59,133 nucleotides of DNA from Sphaerisporangium melleum (GTDB lineage: Bacteria > Actinomycetota > Actinomycetes > Streptosporangiales > Streptosporangiaceae): contig NZ_BMNT01000019.1 of the NCBI RefSeq assembly GCF_014646695.1, positions 1 through 59,133 on the forward strand, read 5' to 3'. A model generated the notes under the pieces. It saw only the letters and a program-made list of their open reading frames with translations, had not been told where the DNA came from and did not search any database. A program made the position numbers and the translations under genes. The stretch's first letter is position 1. Each line of letters opens with the position of its first letter. Positions 9,097 through 17,729 of the stretch are shown here, one piece after another.

Positions 9097-9126
9097 AGAG
9101 TACGTAAACCCCGTGTAACACGTCAA
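9097..9126 (-). promoter_or_regulatory. Sigma-70-type promoter for the xylan operon
   Basis: On the minus strand TTGACG and TACTCT are separated by 18 bases, a good match to vegetative actinomycete promoters. It is correctly placed upstream of the binding-protein gene. The start site is expected near 9089. Confidence 0.6.
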
Positions 9127-9209
9127 TAGTCCCGCTGAACCTGTTACTCGCGCCAAGAACAGCATGGCGGGAGGAAGACCCCCGGCGACAGACCCCCTCG
9201 CGGGGAAAT

Positions 9210-9225
9210 TCCGAAAGCTTTCGGA
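9210..9225. promoter_or_regulatory. LacI-type operator TCCGAAAGCTTTCGGA
   Basis: Perfect 16-bp palindrome with an even centre, ending 13 bases before the preferred ATG of the LacI-family gene. Its half-site (CGAAA) matches the GAAA half-sites elsewhere in the locus. Its position suggests autorepression of the regulator. Confidence 0.65.
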
Positions 9226-9238
9226 TACACTCCGTGGC

Positions 9239-10252
9239 ATGCCAGCGAAGAGGCGGGTCACCATCGCTCTGATCGCCGAGGAGGCCGGTGTCTCGGTCCC
9301 CACGGTGTCCAAGGTCGTCAACGGCCGTCCCGAGGTCGCGCCCGAGACGCGCCGCCGTGTCGAGCGCCTGCTCCACGAGCACGGCTACCGCCGGCGCACC
9401 GGACAGGGAGACGGGCCGGTCGGCCTGATCGACCTGGTCTTCGCCGAGATCGAGAGCCCATGGGCGATGGAGATCATCCGCGGAGCCGAGACGGCCGCGC
9501 GCGAGGCGGACGCGGCCGTCGTGGTCTCGGTGCTGCACACCCACTCCGGGCCCGGCCGCGACTGGCTCGACCGCATCGCCGCGCGCCGCACCGACGGCGT
9601 CGTCCTGGTCGCCTCGCGGCTCACCCGCCGCCAGCACGGCCAGTTGCTCGCGCGCTCCATCCCGTTCGTCATCGTCGACCCCGAGGGCGAGCCCGCGCCC
9701 GACGTCGCCTCGGTCGGCGCCACCAACTGGCACGGCGGCCTCGCGGCCACCCGCCACCTGCTCGAGCTCGGCCACCGCCGCATCGGCATGATCGGCGGAC
9801 CGGCCGAGATGCTGTGCAGCCGGGCGCGCATCGACGGTTACCGCGCCGCCCTGGAGACCGCGGGCCTGCCGGTGGACCCCGAGCTCATCCGCTACGGCGA
9901 CTTCCTGGTCGACTCCGGGCACAAGCACGGCAAGGCGTTCCTGGAGCTGCCCGACCCGCCCACCGCGATCTTCGCGGGCAGCGACATGCAGGCGTTCGGC
10001 GTCTTCGAGGCGGTACGCCGGGCCGGGCTGCGCGTCCCCGACGACCTCAGCGTGGTCGGGTTCGACGACCTGCCGCTCGCCCGATCGGCCTGGCCGCCGC
10101 TGACCACCGTCCGCCAGCCGCTGGAGGAGATGGCCGCGCTCGCCACCCGCATGGCGCTGGAGATCTCCCGCGGCGACTCCCTGGAGACCCGCCGGGTCGA
10201 GCTGGCCACCGACCTGCTCGTCCGCGACAGCACGGGGGCGCCCCGGCGGTGA
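9239..10252 (+). CDS. LacI-family transcriptional regulator of the xylan locus
   Basis: Repressor of 337 aa from the ATG at 9239. The N-terminal helix-turn-helix and hinge read VTIALIAEEAGVSVPTVSKV then VNGRPEVAPETRRRVE. The C-terminal periplasmic-binding-like effector domain includes GHRRIGMIGGPAEM and DLSVVGFDDLPLARSAWPPL. An upstream ATG at 9164 would add 25 residues without family similarity and would put the palindrome 9210-9225 inside the coding region, so the later start is preferred. No strong ribosome site precedes it. It is divergent from the importer operon, so it most likely binds the GAAA/TTTC palindromes and is released by an imported xylo-oligosaccharide. The effector is inferred. 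Confidence 0.93.
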   Translation: MPAKRRVTIALIAEEAGVSVPTVSKVVNGRPEVAPETRRRVERLLHEHGYRRRTGQGDGPVGLIDLVFAEIESPWAMEIIRGAETAAREADAAVVVSVLHTHSGPGRDWLDRIAARRTDGVVLVASRLTRRQHGQLLARSIPFVIVDPEGEPAPDVASVGATNWHGGLAATRHLLELGHRRIGMIGGPAEMLCSRARIDGYRAALETAGLPVDPELIRYGDFLVDSGHKHGKAFLELPDPPTAIFAGSDMQAFGVFEAVRRAGLRVPDDLSVVGFDDLPLARSAWPPLTTVRQPLEEMAALATRMALEISRGDSLETRRVELATDLLVRDSTGAPRR

Positions 10253-10254
10253 CG

Positions 10255-10275
10255 CCCGCCCTCCGGGGAGGCGGG
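10255..10275 (+). terminator. Weak G/C-rich hairpin after the LacI-family gene
   Basis: CCCGCC and GGCGGG flank CTCCGGGGA directly after the regulator stop, giving a six-bp stem that can extend with a bulge. There is no U-tract. Confidence 0.35.
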
Positions 10276-10385
10276 GCCGCGCCACGAGCCGGGAGCCGCC
10301 CTGCCGCGCGGGCCCGCGTGAGCGTGGAAGCACGCCACCGCCACCGCGAGACCGGCACCGCGGCCCCTGATCGATCGTCATGGTC

Positions 10386-10454
10386 TTGACGTGCCGTCCG
10401 CCCGCGTTCTACGTTGCTGAAGCGAAAACTCTCATAAAACTTATGAAACGTTTC
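10386..10454 (+). promoter_or_regulatory. Promoter plus GAAACGTTTC operator with no recognisable gene behind it
   Basis: TTGACG (10386) and TACGTT (10410) are spaced 18 bases apart. GAAACGTTTC (10445-10454), a perfect 10-bp palindrome, follows and is directly abutted by GGAGGG (10455-10460), a strong ribosome site. The next GTG (10465) opens only a 44-codon frame ending at 10599, rich in Arg, Pro and Gly and without resemblance to a known family. An ATG at 10444 opens 19 codons. The rest of 10253-10685 shows no supported gene. This looks like the regulated 5' end of a lost gene, or a leader/small RNA. Confidence 0.5.
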
Positions 10455-10685
10455 GGAGGGTCCGGTGGCCGCCCCGCTCGTCGCCGGCGGAACACAGGCT
10501 GATCACGGCGGCGGAGCGCGGCACCTTCGCCGCCGTGGTCTCCGGGAACCGCCACGACTCCCGGACGCGCCACCCGCGCCGGCCGGTCGCCGGCGGTGAT
10601 CCCGGCCGTCCTCCGGCCGGCCCGTGCGTCCCCGCCTGGCATCGGGACCACGCCGGAGCCGGCCGTCCAAGACGTGGAGGGCACC

Positions 10686-11504
10686 TCATGGGCGCTCGAG
10701 GTGTCCTCCACCTTGACCAGCGCGAGGCCTGCGGGCGATGAGGACCTCGGTCTCGACCGTCTCCGCCCAGCTCCCGCCGGGCTCTGCCCGTGACAGCGCC
10801 TCGTCGAGCGCCTCGACGAAGCCGGGGAGCCGGTCGCCCAGCCGGGCCGGGGTGGAGAACGAGAACGACAGCTGCAGGCCGATCACCTGCTCGATGTCAC
10901 GTCGCACCGTGCGGCGGAACGTCGCCGTCGAGATGTCGCCGAACGCCGACTCCGCCACCACATCGGCGTGGTGCCGCCCGGACTGCTGGAAACCCTCCTT
11001 GCCGTTCAGCCGCCACTCGATGTCGAACCGCCGCCGCACCGTCTGCACCACCGGCTCCCACGGCGGCTCGACGGGGTCGCGGCCCGGCCCCACCAGCACG
11101 ACCGCGCCGTCCGGCGGCAGCATGGCGTCCAGGTCGGCGAGCACCCGGGCCCGCTCCATCCAGTGGAACGAGCGCCCCATGACGACGTGGTCGACGCGGC
11201 CGAGAGGAAGCGCGGCGAGCCGGCCCGAGTCGCCGCGGATCCAGCGGATGCCGGCCGGCGCCTCCCGCGCGCCCTCGGCGAGCATGTCGTCGCTGGGGTC
11301 CACCGCGGTGACGGTGCCGGCGTACCGCGAGAGCGGGATGGCCAGCGTGCCGGGGCCACAGCCCAGGTCGAGGACCCTGGAGCGCGCGCCCAGGGACAAC
11401 TCGCGGGCTATGTGGCCGATGACCTCCTCGCCGTACCCGTTGCGGTAGCGGCGGTAGTGCGCGGCCGCGCTGGCGAAAAGCAGACGTGGCTCCACCTGGG
11501 CCAT
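10686..11504 (-). CDS. Class I SAM-dependent methyltransferase
   Basis: 272-aa cytosolic methyltransferase of the UbiE/Methyltransf_11 type. Motif I is VLDLGCGPGTLAIPL, the acidic end of strand 2 is VTAVDPSDDML, and a later loop reads DHVVMGRSFHWM; together these form a SAM-binding Rossmann fold. An N-terminal ASAAAHYRRYRNGYGEEV helix is typical of actinobacterial members of unknown substrate. ATG at 11504 is used. The gene is divergent from copC, and its 3' end faces the orphan promoter region at 10.4 kb. The substrate cannot be told from sequence. Confidence 0.88.
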   Translation of the reverse strand: MAQVEPRLLFASAAAHYRRYRNGYGEEVIGHIARELSLGARSRVLDLGCGPGTLAIPLSRYAGTVTAVDPSDDMLAEGAREAPAGIRWIRGDSGRLAALPLGRVDHVVMGRSFHWMERARVLADLDAMLPPDGAVVLVGPGRDPVEPPWEPVVQTVRRRFDIEWRLNGKEGFQQSGRHHADVVAESAFGDISTATFRRTVRRDIEQVIGLQLSFSFSTPARLGDRLPGFVEALDEALSRAEPGGSWAETVETEVLIARRPRAGQGGGHLERP

Positions 11505-11676
11505 CCTAGTGCGGTGCCCGATCGTCCCCGCGTCGGCCGGAACGGGCGGGCCGGCCCGAGGGCGGCCCGCTGCTCGCGTACGGCGTTCGACCGCCCGCCC
11601 GGCCGACTCGGCCCCCGGCTCGCGATCGCGGTGAGCAACGGCTACACCGTCGGCAGCGGCGCGCATCGCGGCGAAT

Positions 11677-11686
11677 CCCCGCGGGG
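11677..11686. promoter_or_regulatory. CCCCGCGGGG palindrome upstream of copC
   Basis: A 10-bp perfect palindrome set in ATCCCCGCGGGGTG, about 100 bp upstream of the copC start, in the 280-bp divergent gap. Copper sensors of the CsoR family bind G-tract palindromes, so this is a candidate site. In DNA this G+C-rich it may also be chance. Confidence 0.3.
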
Positions 11687-11783
11687 TGCACCTGGTGGTT
11701 CTCTCGCTAGATTCTATGCAGCGTCCGCTGTCACCAATGGAAAGGTCATGTCCCTTGAGGTCCAGTTTCGGCCGGAGTGTCCG

Positions 11784-12401
11784 GTGAGACGGCTGTTCAC
11801 GGTCCTGCTCGTGACAAGTGCGGCACTCGCCGCGCTGGTCACGCCCGCCCAGGCGCACAACGTCCTCACCGGCAGCGACCCCAAGGACGGGGCCACGGTC
11901 ACCGCCGTGCCCCGGCGGGTCACGCTGACCTTCGACCAGCCGGTGCGGGCCGACTTCGCCAAGGTGGCCGTGACGGCTCCGGGCGGCGCGGTGACGCAGG
12001 CCGCCCTGGAGGTCGTGGACGCCAAGGTGTCCGCCGAGCTGCCGGCCGGCGGCGCGGCGGGCGCGTACATCATCGGCTACCAGATCCTGTCCAATGACGG
12101 GCATCCGGTCACCGGCAAGATCGAGTTCACCGTCACCGGGCCGGCGGCGGGCCAGAGCGCCTCCCCGCCCTCCGCCGGGACCACCGCCTCCCCGGGCACC
12201 GGGTCCACTCCCGCGACCGGTGCCCCGTCTCCCGCCGCTCCGGGGCAGGGGGTGGCTTCGCCGGTCGCCGGTGCCGCCGTGCCGGGCACCAGCGGCGGCG
12301 GCTGGGTGTGGGGAGTGCTGATCGCCGCGCTCCTGCTCTCGGGTCTCGGCATCCTCGTCGTCGCGCGGCAGGCCCGCCTGGCGGGCGGGGGCGGCGCATG
12401 A
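11784..12401 (+). CDS. copC: CopC-domain copper-binding protein, membrane-anchored
   Basis: 205-aa exported protein. GTG at 11784 is preceded by GGAG six bases away and opens the signal peptide directly (RRLFTVLLVTSAALAALV, cut after AQA). Upstream ATG 11748 is in frame but less likely. The mature protein begins HNVLTGSDPKDGATV; an N-terminal His is a copper ligand in CopC proteins. The domain ends with SNDGHPVTGKIEFTV, containing the second conserved His. A Ser/Pro/Thr/Gly-rich linker leads to one C-terminal membrane span (VWGVLIAALLLSGLGILVVA). It overlaps copD by four bases (ATGA). The pair corresponds to the two halves of YcnJ-like copper import/handling proteins. Confidence 0.9.
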   Translation: MRRLFTVLLVTSAALAALVTPAQAHNVLTGSDPKDGATVTAVPRRVTLTFDQPVRADFAKVAVTAPGGAVTQAALEVVDAKVSAELPAGGAAGAYIIGYQILSNDGHPVTGKIEFTVTGPAAGQSASPPSAGTTASPGTGSTPATGAPSPAAPGQGVASPVAGAAVPGTSGGGWVWGVLIAALLLSGLGILVVARQARLAGGGGA

Positions 12402-13534
12402 CCGGCGCGGACGACGGCGGCGGCGCCACCGTACGGGAGGCCGCCGTCGGAGACGCCGTACGGGAGGCCGCCGTACAGGAGTCCGCCATCGCCACACCGG
12501 CCGGCAACGGCCGGTCCCCCGGCGACGGGGCAGCGAGCGCGAGCGGGGCCGTGTGGCGGTGGCCGGTGTGGGGGCTCGCCGGGGCGTCGCTGGTCGCGGT
12601 GCTGGTCGCGACGTGGCGCACCGCGCCGCAGGCCGTCCCCGGCATCACGCTGCCCGGCCCGCTCGTCCAGTACGGCCTGCCGGTCACCCGCCTGTTCATG
12701 GAGCTGTTCGCGCTGGCCGCCGTCGGGCTCAGCCTGCTGCCCAAACTCCTCGGCTTCGACGACCCCGGGCGCACCGAGCCCGTCATGGCCCGCGCCCGCG
12801 TGTGGGCGGTGCTCGCGGCCTTCGGATGGGCCGTCGCCGCGCTGGTGGCGATGCTGCTCGGCGCCGCCGAGGTCGTCCCCGGCCGGTTCCCCGACCCGGG
12901 CGGGTACGTCGAGGCGATCGGCGCGGGCCAGGGCCTGGTGCTCAGCGCCGCGTGCGCACTGGCGTACACGTTCTTCGGCCTGCTGGCGCTGCGTTTCGGG
13001 GAGAAGGTCCCCGCCGAGCTGCGGGTGATCGTGGCCGTGTTCGGCCTGCTGCCGCTTCCGGTGAGCGGGCACGCGTCCAACTGGTACTGGCACGACCTGA
13101 GCATGGTCTCGATGGAGCTGCACGTCGTCGGCGCGGCGCTGTGGACCGGCGGCCTGGCCGCCACGGCCGTGCTCCTCGCGCGGCACCGCGACCTGCTGGC
13201 CCGCGCCCTGCCCGCCTTCTCCCGCCTGGCGACGGTGGCCCTGCTGGTGGTGGGCCTGTCCGGGCTGTTCAGCGCCCTGGTGGAGCTGGCGCTGTCCCCC
13301 ACGACCCGCCTGCCGGGGTCGTTGTTCACCACGGAGTACGGGCTGCTGGTGGTCGCGAAGCTCGTCTGCTTCGGAGCGCTCGGCCTGCTCGGCGCGCACA
13401 TCCGCTGGCGGCTCATGCCGGCCATCGCGCGGGGCGGGACGACCGCGTTCGCCGCCTGGGCGGCGATGGAGGTCACGGTGATGGGCCTGGCCTACGGCGT
13501 CGCGGTCGCCATCACCCGCGCCCCGGTCGCCTGA
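12398..13534 (+). CDS. copD: CopD-type copper transport membrane protein
   Basis: 378-aa polytopic membrane protein. A hydrophilic N-terminus of about 50 residues, with imperfect REAAV repeats, precedes eight or nine spans. The CopD domain is recognisable in SGHASNWYWHDLSMVSMELH and VVGAALWTGGLAATAVL, where His residues are likely copper ligands. The ATG overlaps the copC stop, so the two are co-translated. A strong hairpin follows 12 bp after the stop. The pair probably delivers copper to cuproenzymes or the cytosol; copper resistance is the alternative reading. Confidence 0.88.
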   Translation: MTGADDGGGATVREAAVGDAVREAAVQESAIATPAGNGRSPGDGAASASGAVWRWPVWGLAGASLVAVLVATWRTAPQAVPGITLPGPLVQYGLPVTRLFMELFALAAVGLSLLPKLLGFDDPGRTEPVMARARVWAVLAAFGWAVAALVAMLLGAAEVVPGRFPDPGGYVEAIGAGQGLVLSAACALAYTFFGLLALRFGEKVPAELRVIVAVFGLLPLPVSGHASNWYWHDLSMVSMELHVVGAALWTGGLAATAVLLARHRDLLARALPAFSRLATVALLVVGLSGLFSALVELALSPTTRLPGSLFTTEYGLLVVAKLVCFGALGLLGAHIRWRLMPAIARGGTTAFAAWAAMEVTVMGLAYGVAVAITRAPVA

Positions 13535-13545
13535 CGAAAGCCAGT

Positions 13546-13569
13546 GGGTCCGCCCGATCGGGTGGACCC
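13546..13569 (+). terminator. copCD terminator hairpin
   Basis: A 24-bp inverted repeat (GGGTCCGCCC / GGGTGGACCC around GATC, one G-U pair) begins 12 bp after the copD stop. No T-run follows. Confidence 0.65.
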
Positions 13570-13619
13570 GGTGGCCGCCGGCGAGCCGGCATGCGCATCA
13601 TCTGGACCTTGATCCGCTT

Positions 13620-13667
13620 CGCGGCACGCCGCCCGCGCCCTCATCCGGCGGGTCGCGGCGTGCCGCG
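13620..13667 (-). terminator. Terminator hairpin of the convergent membrane-protein gene
   Basis: CGCGGCACGCCGC and GCGGCGTGCCGCG form a perfect 13-bp stem with a 22-base loop, 12 bp past the stop of the minus-strand gene. With 13546-13569 it insulates two convergent transcripts. Confidence 0.65.
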
Positions 13668-13678
13668 GGCAGGGGCGC

Positions 13679-14896
13679 TCAGGGGGTGGCGGGGGCGCTG
13701 ATGGGCAGGGCGGCGGGGGCCTCGGGCTCGCCGGAGCGGCGGCGGTACCACTCGACGCCGTACCAGCCCGCGCCGAGCAGGACGGCCGTCACCGGCGCCG
13801 AGACCACGAGGAAGGGCGGAGCCTCCAGCAGGCGGTCCTGCAGGGCCAGCCCGCCGTAGACGCCCGCCGTGACCAGCAGGGCGCCGAGCGCGGCCCGCAC
13901 GGCGGGCATGCGGACCATGAAGGCCAGGTCCACGCAGACGGCGGCGGCGAGCAGGAAGAAGGGGACGGCCGAGGGAGGGAAGCCGCCGACGACGAGCAGC
14001 GGCCAGATGACCGCACGCAAGCCGACGTAGACCCCGGCGACGGCGGTGGCCGTCCATCTGCGGCCGACCAGCGCCCGCGCCATGACCAGCACCAGCATGG
14101 CGGCCACGCCGAACCACATCGGGTAGACCCAGTCGGGCACCGGCAGCGAGAAGGCCCGCGCCATGTCGAGGTCGATGGGCTTCTGGAGCTGCTTGGCGGC
14201 GAACTCGATCAGGCTCGGCTCGGCGTACGGCTGCCCGCGTTCGAATGAGGCCAGCTCCAGGATGCCGTACTCCTGGTGCTCGCTGGGGAAGAGCGTGTTC
14301 TCCAGGAAGAAGACGAAGAAGCCGCCGAGCACGACCGTGCGCCGCCGCCCCTGGGGGGCGTTGAGGTACCAGCCCCGGATCACTCCCGCGATCATGAACG
14401 CGGTGCCGATGTACAGCAGCATGTGGGACGGGCTCCACGAGGTGATGTCCACCCCGTTGATCCGGTGGTTGATCAGGTCGATGGGCACCGCGATGAGGAA
14501 CGTTCCCGTTCCCCACTGGATGAGCCGCTGCGCGGTGCGGTCGACGCCGTAGCCGGTGTACCCGTGCACGATCGTGAGCGCGAGCACGATGGCCGTGCCG
14601 GCGCTGTTGAGCAGGTGTGGCGGCGCGAGGTCGTCGCGCAGCCACTTGAAGTGCCAGGACACGTCCCACGACGCGCCGAGGACCTTCAGCACGAAGGCGA
14701 CGATCCAGCTCGTGTACAGCACGCGGAGCAGATCGGGCGGCGTCTCGCGCCCCGCCTCGCCCCGGGTCCAGTAGGGCAGGGCCCACTCGCCGGCCCGGAC
14801 GGCCTTGCCCTTGGCCCATCTGTACGGGAAGAGCATCCGCCCGCCGGCCCCGGCGTTCTTGACCTTGTCACCTGCGCCTTGCTTCACGCCAAGCAT
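13679..14896 (-). CDS. Polytopic membrane protein of unknown function
   Basis: 405-aa integral membrane protein from ATG 14896 (an in-frame TTG at 14923 would add nine residues). A basic, Gly-rich cytoplasmic N-terminus is followed by about ten hydrophobic segments. Conserved-looking polar residues sit inside or beside spans: SWDVSWHFKWLRDDLAPPHL, HGYTGYGVD, DLINHRINGVDITSWSPSHM and FFLENTLFPSEHQEYG. The His-rich pattern would suit metal or haem binding, but I recognise no family. It is convergent with copCD and divergent from the hydrolase-ABC fusion. A copper role is suggested only by adjacency. Confidence 0.8.
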   Translation of the reverse strand: MLGVKQGAGDKVKNAGAGGRMLFPYRWAKGKAVRAGEWALPYWTRGEAGRETPPDLLRVLYTSWIVAFVLKVLGASWDVSWHFKWLRDDLAPPHLLNSAGTAIVLALTIVHGYTGYGVDRTAQRLIQWGTGTFLIAVPIDLINHRINGVDITSWSPSHMLLYIGTAFMIAGVIRGWYLNAPQGRRRTVVLGGFFVFFLENTLFPSEHQEYGILELASFERGQPYAEPSLIEFAAKQLQKPIDLDMARAFSLPVPDWVYPMWFGVAAMLVLVMARALVGRRWTATAVAGVYVGLRAVIWPLLVVGGFPPSAVPFFLLAAAVCVDLAFMVRMPAVRAALGALLVTAGVYGGLALQDRLLEAPPFLVVSAPVTAVLLGAGWYGVEWYRRRSGEPEAPAALPISAPATP

Positions 14897-15008
14897 GATG
14901 CCGGTCCCTGAGATGCTCCGCAATCGGGAGTTTCCCCGAGAAATCCCTTACTCACCTGGCACTCGCCGTCGCAGCGGTACCTCGACGGGGGGTGAGTAGG
15001 CTCTCGGC

Positions 15009-17729
15009 ATGAGGCTTCGGGGCAGACGTGGAGTGGCGCTGGCCGTGGGTGTGCTGCTCGCGCTCGCCGCAGTGGGGTGGGCGGTGTGGCCGGCTCCGCC
15101 GGTGCGCGCGATCGCGCAGGTCATACCGGTGGTGGACGGCCCCGCCGACGACCAGCGGGTGCTGCTCGACACCACCTTCTTCCCGCCCGCCGACGGGGGC
15201 AGGGGGCCCGCCGTGCTGCTCGCCCACGGCTTCGGCGGCAGCAAACGCAGCGTGCGCGACCAGGCGGTGCGGCTGGCCCAGGCGGGGTACGCCGTGCTCA
15301 CCTGGTCGGCCCGAGGTTTCGGCGCCTCCACCGGCGAGATCGCGCTCAACTCCCCCGACTACGAGGTCAAGGACGTCCGGCAACTGATCGACTGGGTGGC
15401 CCGGCGGCCCGAGGTGCTGCTCGACGCGCCCGGCGATCCGCGTCTCGGGCTCGCGGGCGGCTCCTACGGCGGCGCGATCACCCTCATGGCCGCCGCGTAC
15501 GACGACCGGATCGACGCCATCGTGCCGCAGATCACCTGGTACGACCTGGCCGACGCGCTGTTCCCCGACGCCACGGGCCAGGGCCCCGAGCAGGGCGTGT
15601 TCAAGCGCATGTGGGCGGGCCTGTTCTTCAGCCGCGCCGTCGAGTCGCCGCTCGCCGGCGCCGACTCCGGTTCCGGCTCCCCGCTCACCGGCGACCCCGG
15701 TGTGCCCTCCCCGCCCGCCACACCCCTCCTCTCCCGGCCCGGAGGCCTCCCGTCCTCCCCCACCCCCGCGACGAGCCCGCCGGGGGGCGCATCTCCCTCC
15801 CCCGGCGCCGGTGCGGGGTCCACGGACCAGGGCACCGGGGCGGCGTCCAGGGACAAGGACACCGGGCAGGGGGCGCCGGGTGGGATCGACGGGCGCGAGG
15901 TGCGGTGCGGGCGGTTCCTGCCGGCGATCTGCGACATGTACCAGCAGGTCGCGCAGACCGGGCGGGCCACCCCGGCCGCCGTCGAGACCCTGCGCAGGTC
16001 CAGTCCCGTCTCGGTGCCCGGGAAGATCCGCGTGCCGGCGCTGCTCATCCAGGGCAAGTACGACTCGCTGTTCCCGCTGTCCCACGCCGACGCCAACGCC
16101 AGGGCGATCGCGGCGACCGGGGCCCCGGTGCGGGTGGCGTGGTTCGACGGCGGGCACGACGGCGGCGACGGCGAGCTCGACTGGGTGGCCGACCGCACCA
16201 TCGGCTGGTTCGACCACTGGCTGAAGAACCGGAGCGGCGGCCCGCCGCCGGGTGAGGCGTTCTCGGTGACCAGGAACGGCGGCCGCGACCCCGGCACGCG
16301 CCGCCCGGTGCTGCTGCACGCCGCCGCCGGCCGCTACCCCGGGCTGGCCGGCGCGGCCCGCACACCGGTGCCCCTCGCCGGCCCCGACCAGGAGGTGGCC
16401 GGCCCGCCGGGCGGCTCGCCGGCCGCGATCTCCACGGTCCCCGGCATGGCGGGCCTGCTGGGCGGCCTCGGCGGCGCCGGCCTGGCGATCGACATGCCGG
16501 GCCAGGCCGCCGCGTTCGAGTCCGCGCCGCTCACCGCGCCGCTGGAGGTCACCGGCACACCATCGGCGAGCGTGCGGGTGCACGGCGAGGGCGAGGTGAT
16601 CCTGTTCGCCAAGCTGTACGACGTGGGCGGGCAGCGTCCCCTCCTGCCGCAGGGGCTGGTGGCGCCGTTCCGGGTCACCGCGACCCCGGCCGGCACCCCG
16701 GTCACGGTCACCCTGCCGGCGATCGACCACCGTTTCGAGGTGGGCCACCGGCTCCGCCTGGTGGTGAGCACCACCGACATGGGCTACGCCTCCCCCATCG
16801 CCCCGGCCGTGCACCGCGTGGGCCTGGCCTCCTCCACGCTGACCGTGCCCACCGATCCCGCGCTGCGGACCACCGGCGGCGGGCTCGGCTGGTGGACCTG
16901 GGCCCTGCCGCTCGCCGCGCTGGCCGTCGCCGCCGCGATTCTGTTGACCGGGCGGGTACGGCACGCCGGCCGGCCCGACCCGGCGCTGGCCGGGGTGCCG
17001 TTGCGGATCACCGGGCTGAGCAAGCGCTACCGCGACGGCGAGCCGGCGGTGGACGATCTGTCGTTCCAGGTGGACAGGGGGCAGGTGCTCGGCCTGCTCG
17101 GGCCGAACGGCGCCGGCAAGACCACCACCATGCGCATGATGATGGGGCTGATCCATCCGGACGCCGGGGAGATCCGCATCTTCGGCCACCGGGTGACGCC
17201 GGGCGCGCCGGTGCTGTCCCGCCTCGGCTCCTTCGTCGAGGGGCCGGGCTTCCTGCCGCACCTGTCCGGCCGGGAGAACCTCGAGCTCTACTGGCGGGCC
17301 ACCGGGCGGCCACGGGACGACGCCCACCTGCCCGAGGCGCTGGAGATCGCCGCCCTCGGCTCGGCGCTCGACCGGGCGGTGCGCACCTACTCCCAGGGCA
17401 TGCGCCAGCGGCTGGCCATCGCCCAGGCGATGCTCGGCCTGCCCGATCTGCTGGTGCTGGACGAGCCCACCAACGGCCTGGACCCGCCGCAGATCGCCGA
17501 GATGCGCCGCGTGCTGATCCGCTACGCGGCCGGCGGGCGTACGGTGATCGTCTCCAGCCACCTGCTGTCCGAGGTGGAGCAGACGTGCGACCACGTCGTC
17601 GTCATGCACCGCGGCAGGCTCGTCACCGCCGGTCCGGTGAGCGACCTGCTCGGCGACCCGGCCGCCGCGGGCGGCTCCCGTGGCCGCCTGGAGGACGTCT
17701 TCCTGGACCTGATCGGAGACAAGGCGTGA
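15009..17729 (+). CDS. Fusion: exported alpha/beta hydrolase (S15/CocE-like) joined to an ABC ATPase
   Basis: 906-aa single polypeptide. Residues 8-28 form a membrane anchor. Residues about 45-410 are an alpha/beta hydrolase with the oxyanion region LAHGFGG, nucleophile elbow GGSYGG (Ser152), acid in GKYDSLFP and His in FDGGHDGG. A Ser/Pro/Gly-rich insert occupies about 217-294. A jelly-roll-like C-terminal domain of X-Pro dipeptidyl-peptidase type extends to about 615. A second span (about 627-648) leads to a complete ABC ATPase (about 660-906): Walker A GPNGAGKTT, signature YSQGMRQRL, Walker B LLVLDEPTNGLD, and an H-loop His in SSHLL. Topology would place the hydrolase outside and the ATPase inside. 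It overlaps the permease gene (GTGA), so the exporter is complete. The reading frame is uninterrupted, so the fusion looks real. Confidence 0.9.
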   Translation: MRLRGRRGVALAVGVLLALAAVGWAVWPAPPVRAIAQVIPVVDGPADDQRVLLDTTFFPPADGGRGPAVLLAHGFGGSKRSVRDQAVRLAQAGYAVLTWSARGFGASTGEIALNSPDYEVKDVRQLIDWVARRPEVLLDAPGDPRLGLAGGSYGGAITLMAAAYDDRIDAIVPQITWYDLADALFPDATGQGPEQGVFKRMWAGLFFSRAVESPLAGADSGSGSPLTGDPGVPSPPATPLLSRPGGLPSSPTPATSPPGGASPSPGAGAGSTDQGTGAASRDKDTGQGAPGGIDGREVRCGRFLPAICDMYQQVAQTGRATPAAVETLRRSSPVSVPGKIRVPALLIQGKYDSLFPLSHADANARAIAATGAPVRVAWFDGGHDGGDGELDWVADRTIGWFDHWLKNRSGGPPPGEAFSVTRNGGRDPGTRRPVLLHAAAGRYPGLAGAARTPVPLAGPDQEVAGPPGGSPAAISTVPGMAGLLGGLGGAGLAIDMPGQAAAFESAPLTAPLEVTGTPSASVRVHGEGEVILFAKLYDVGGQRPLLPQGLVAPFRVTATPAGTPVTVTLPAIDHRFEVGHRLRLVVSTTDMGYASPIAPAVHRVGLASSTLTVPTDPALRTTGGGLGWWTWALPLAALAVAAAILLTGRVRHAGRPDPALAGVPLRITGLSKRYRDGEPAVDDLSFQVDRGQVLGLLGPNGAGKTTTMRMMMGLIHPDAGEIRIFGHRVTPGAPVLSRLGSFVEGPGFLPHLSGRENLELYWRATGRPRDDAHLPEALEIAALGSALDRAVRTYSQGMRQRLAIAQAMLGLPDLLVLDEPTNGLDPPQIAEMRRVLIRYAAGGRTVIVSSHLLSEVEQTCDHVVVMHRGRLVTAGPVSDLLGDPAAAGGSRGRLEDVFLDLIGDKA

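Noticed and set aside
10465-10599. 44-codon GTG frame behind the orphan operator
   Set aside because: Although a ribosome site precedes it, its Arg/Pro-rich sequence matches nothing I know; kept only as part of the orphan-promoter observation.
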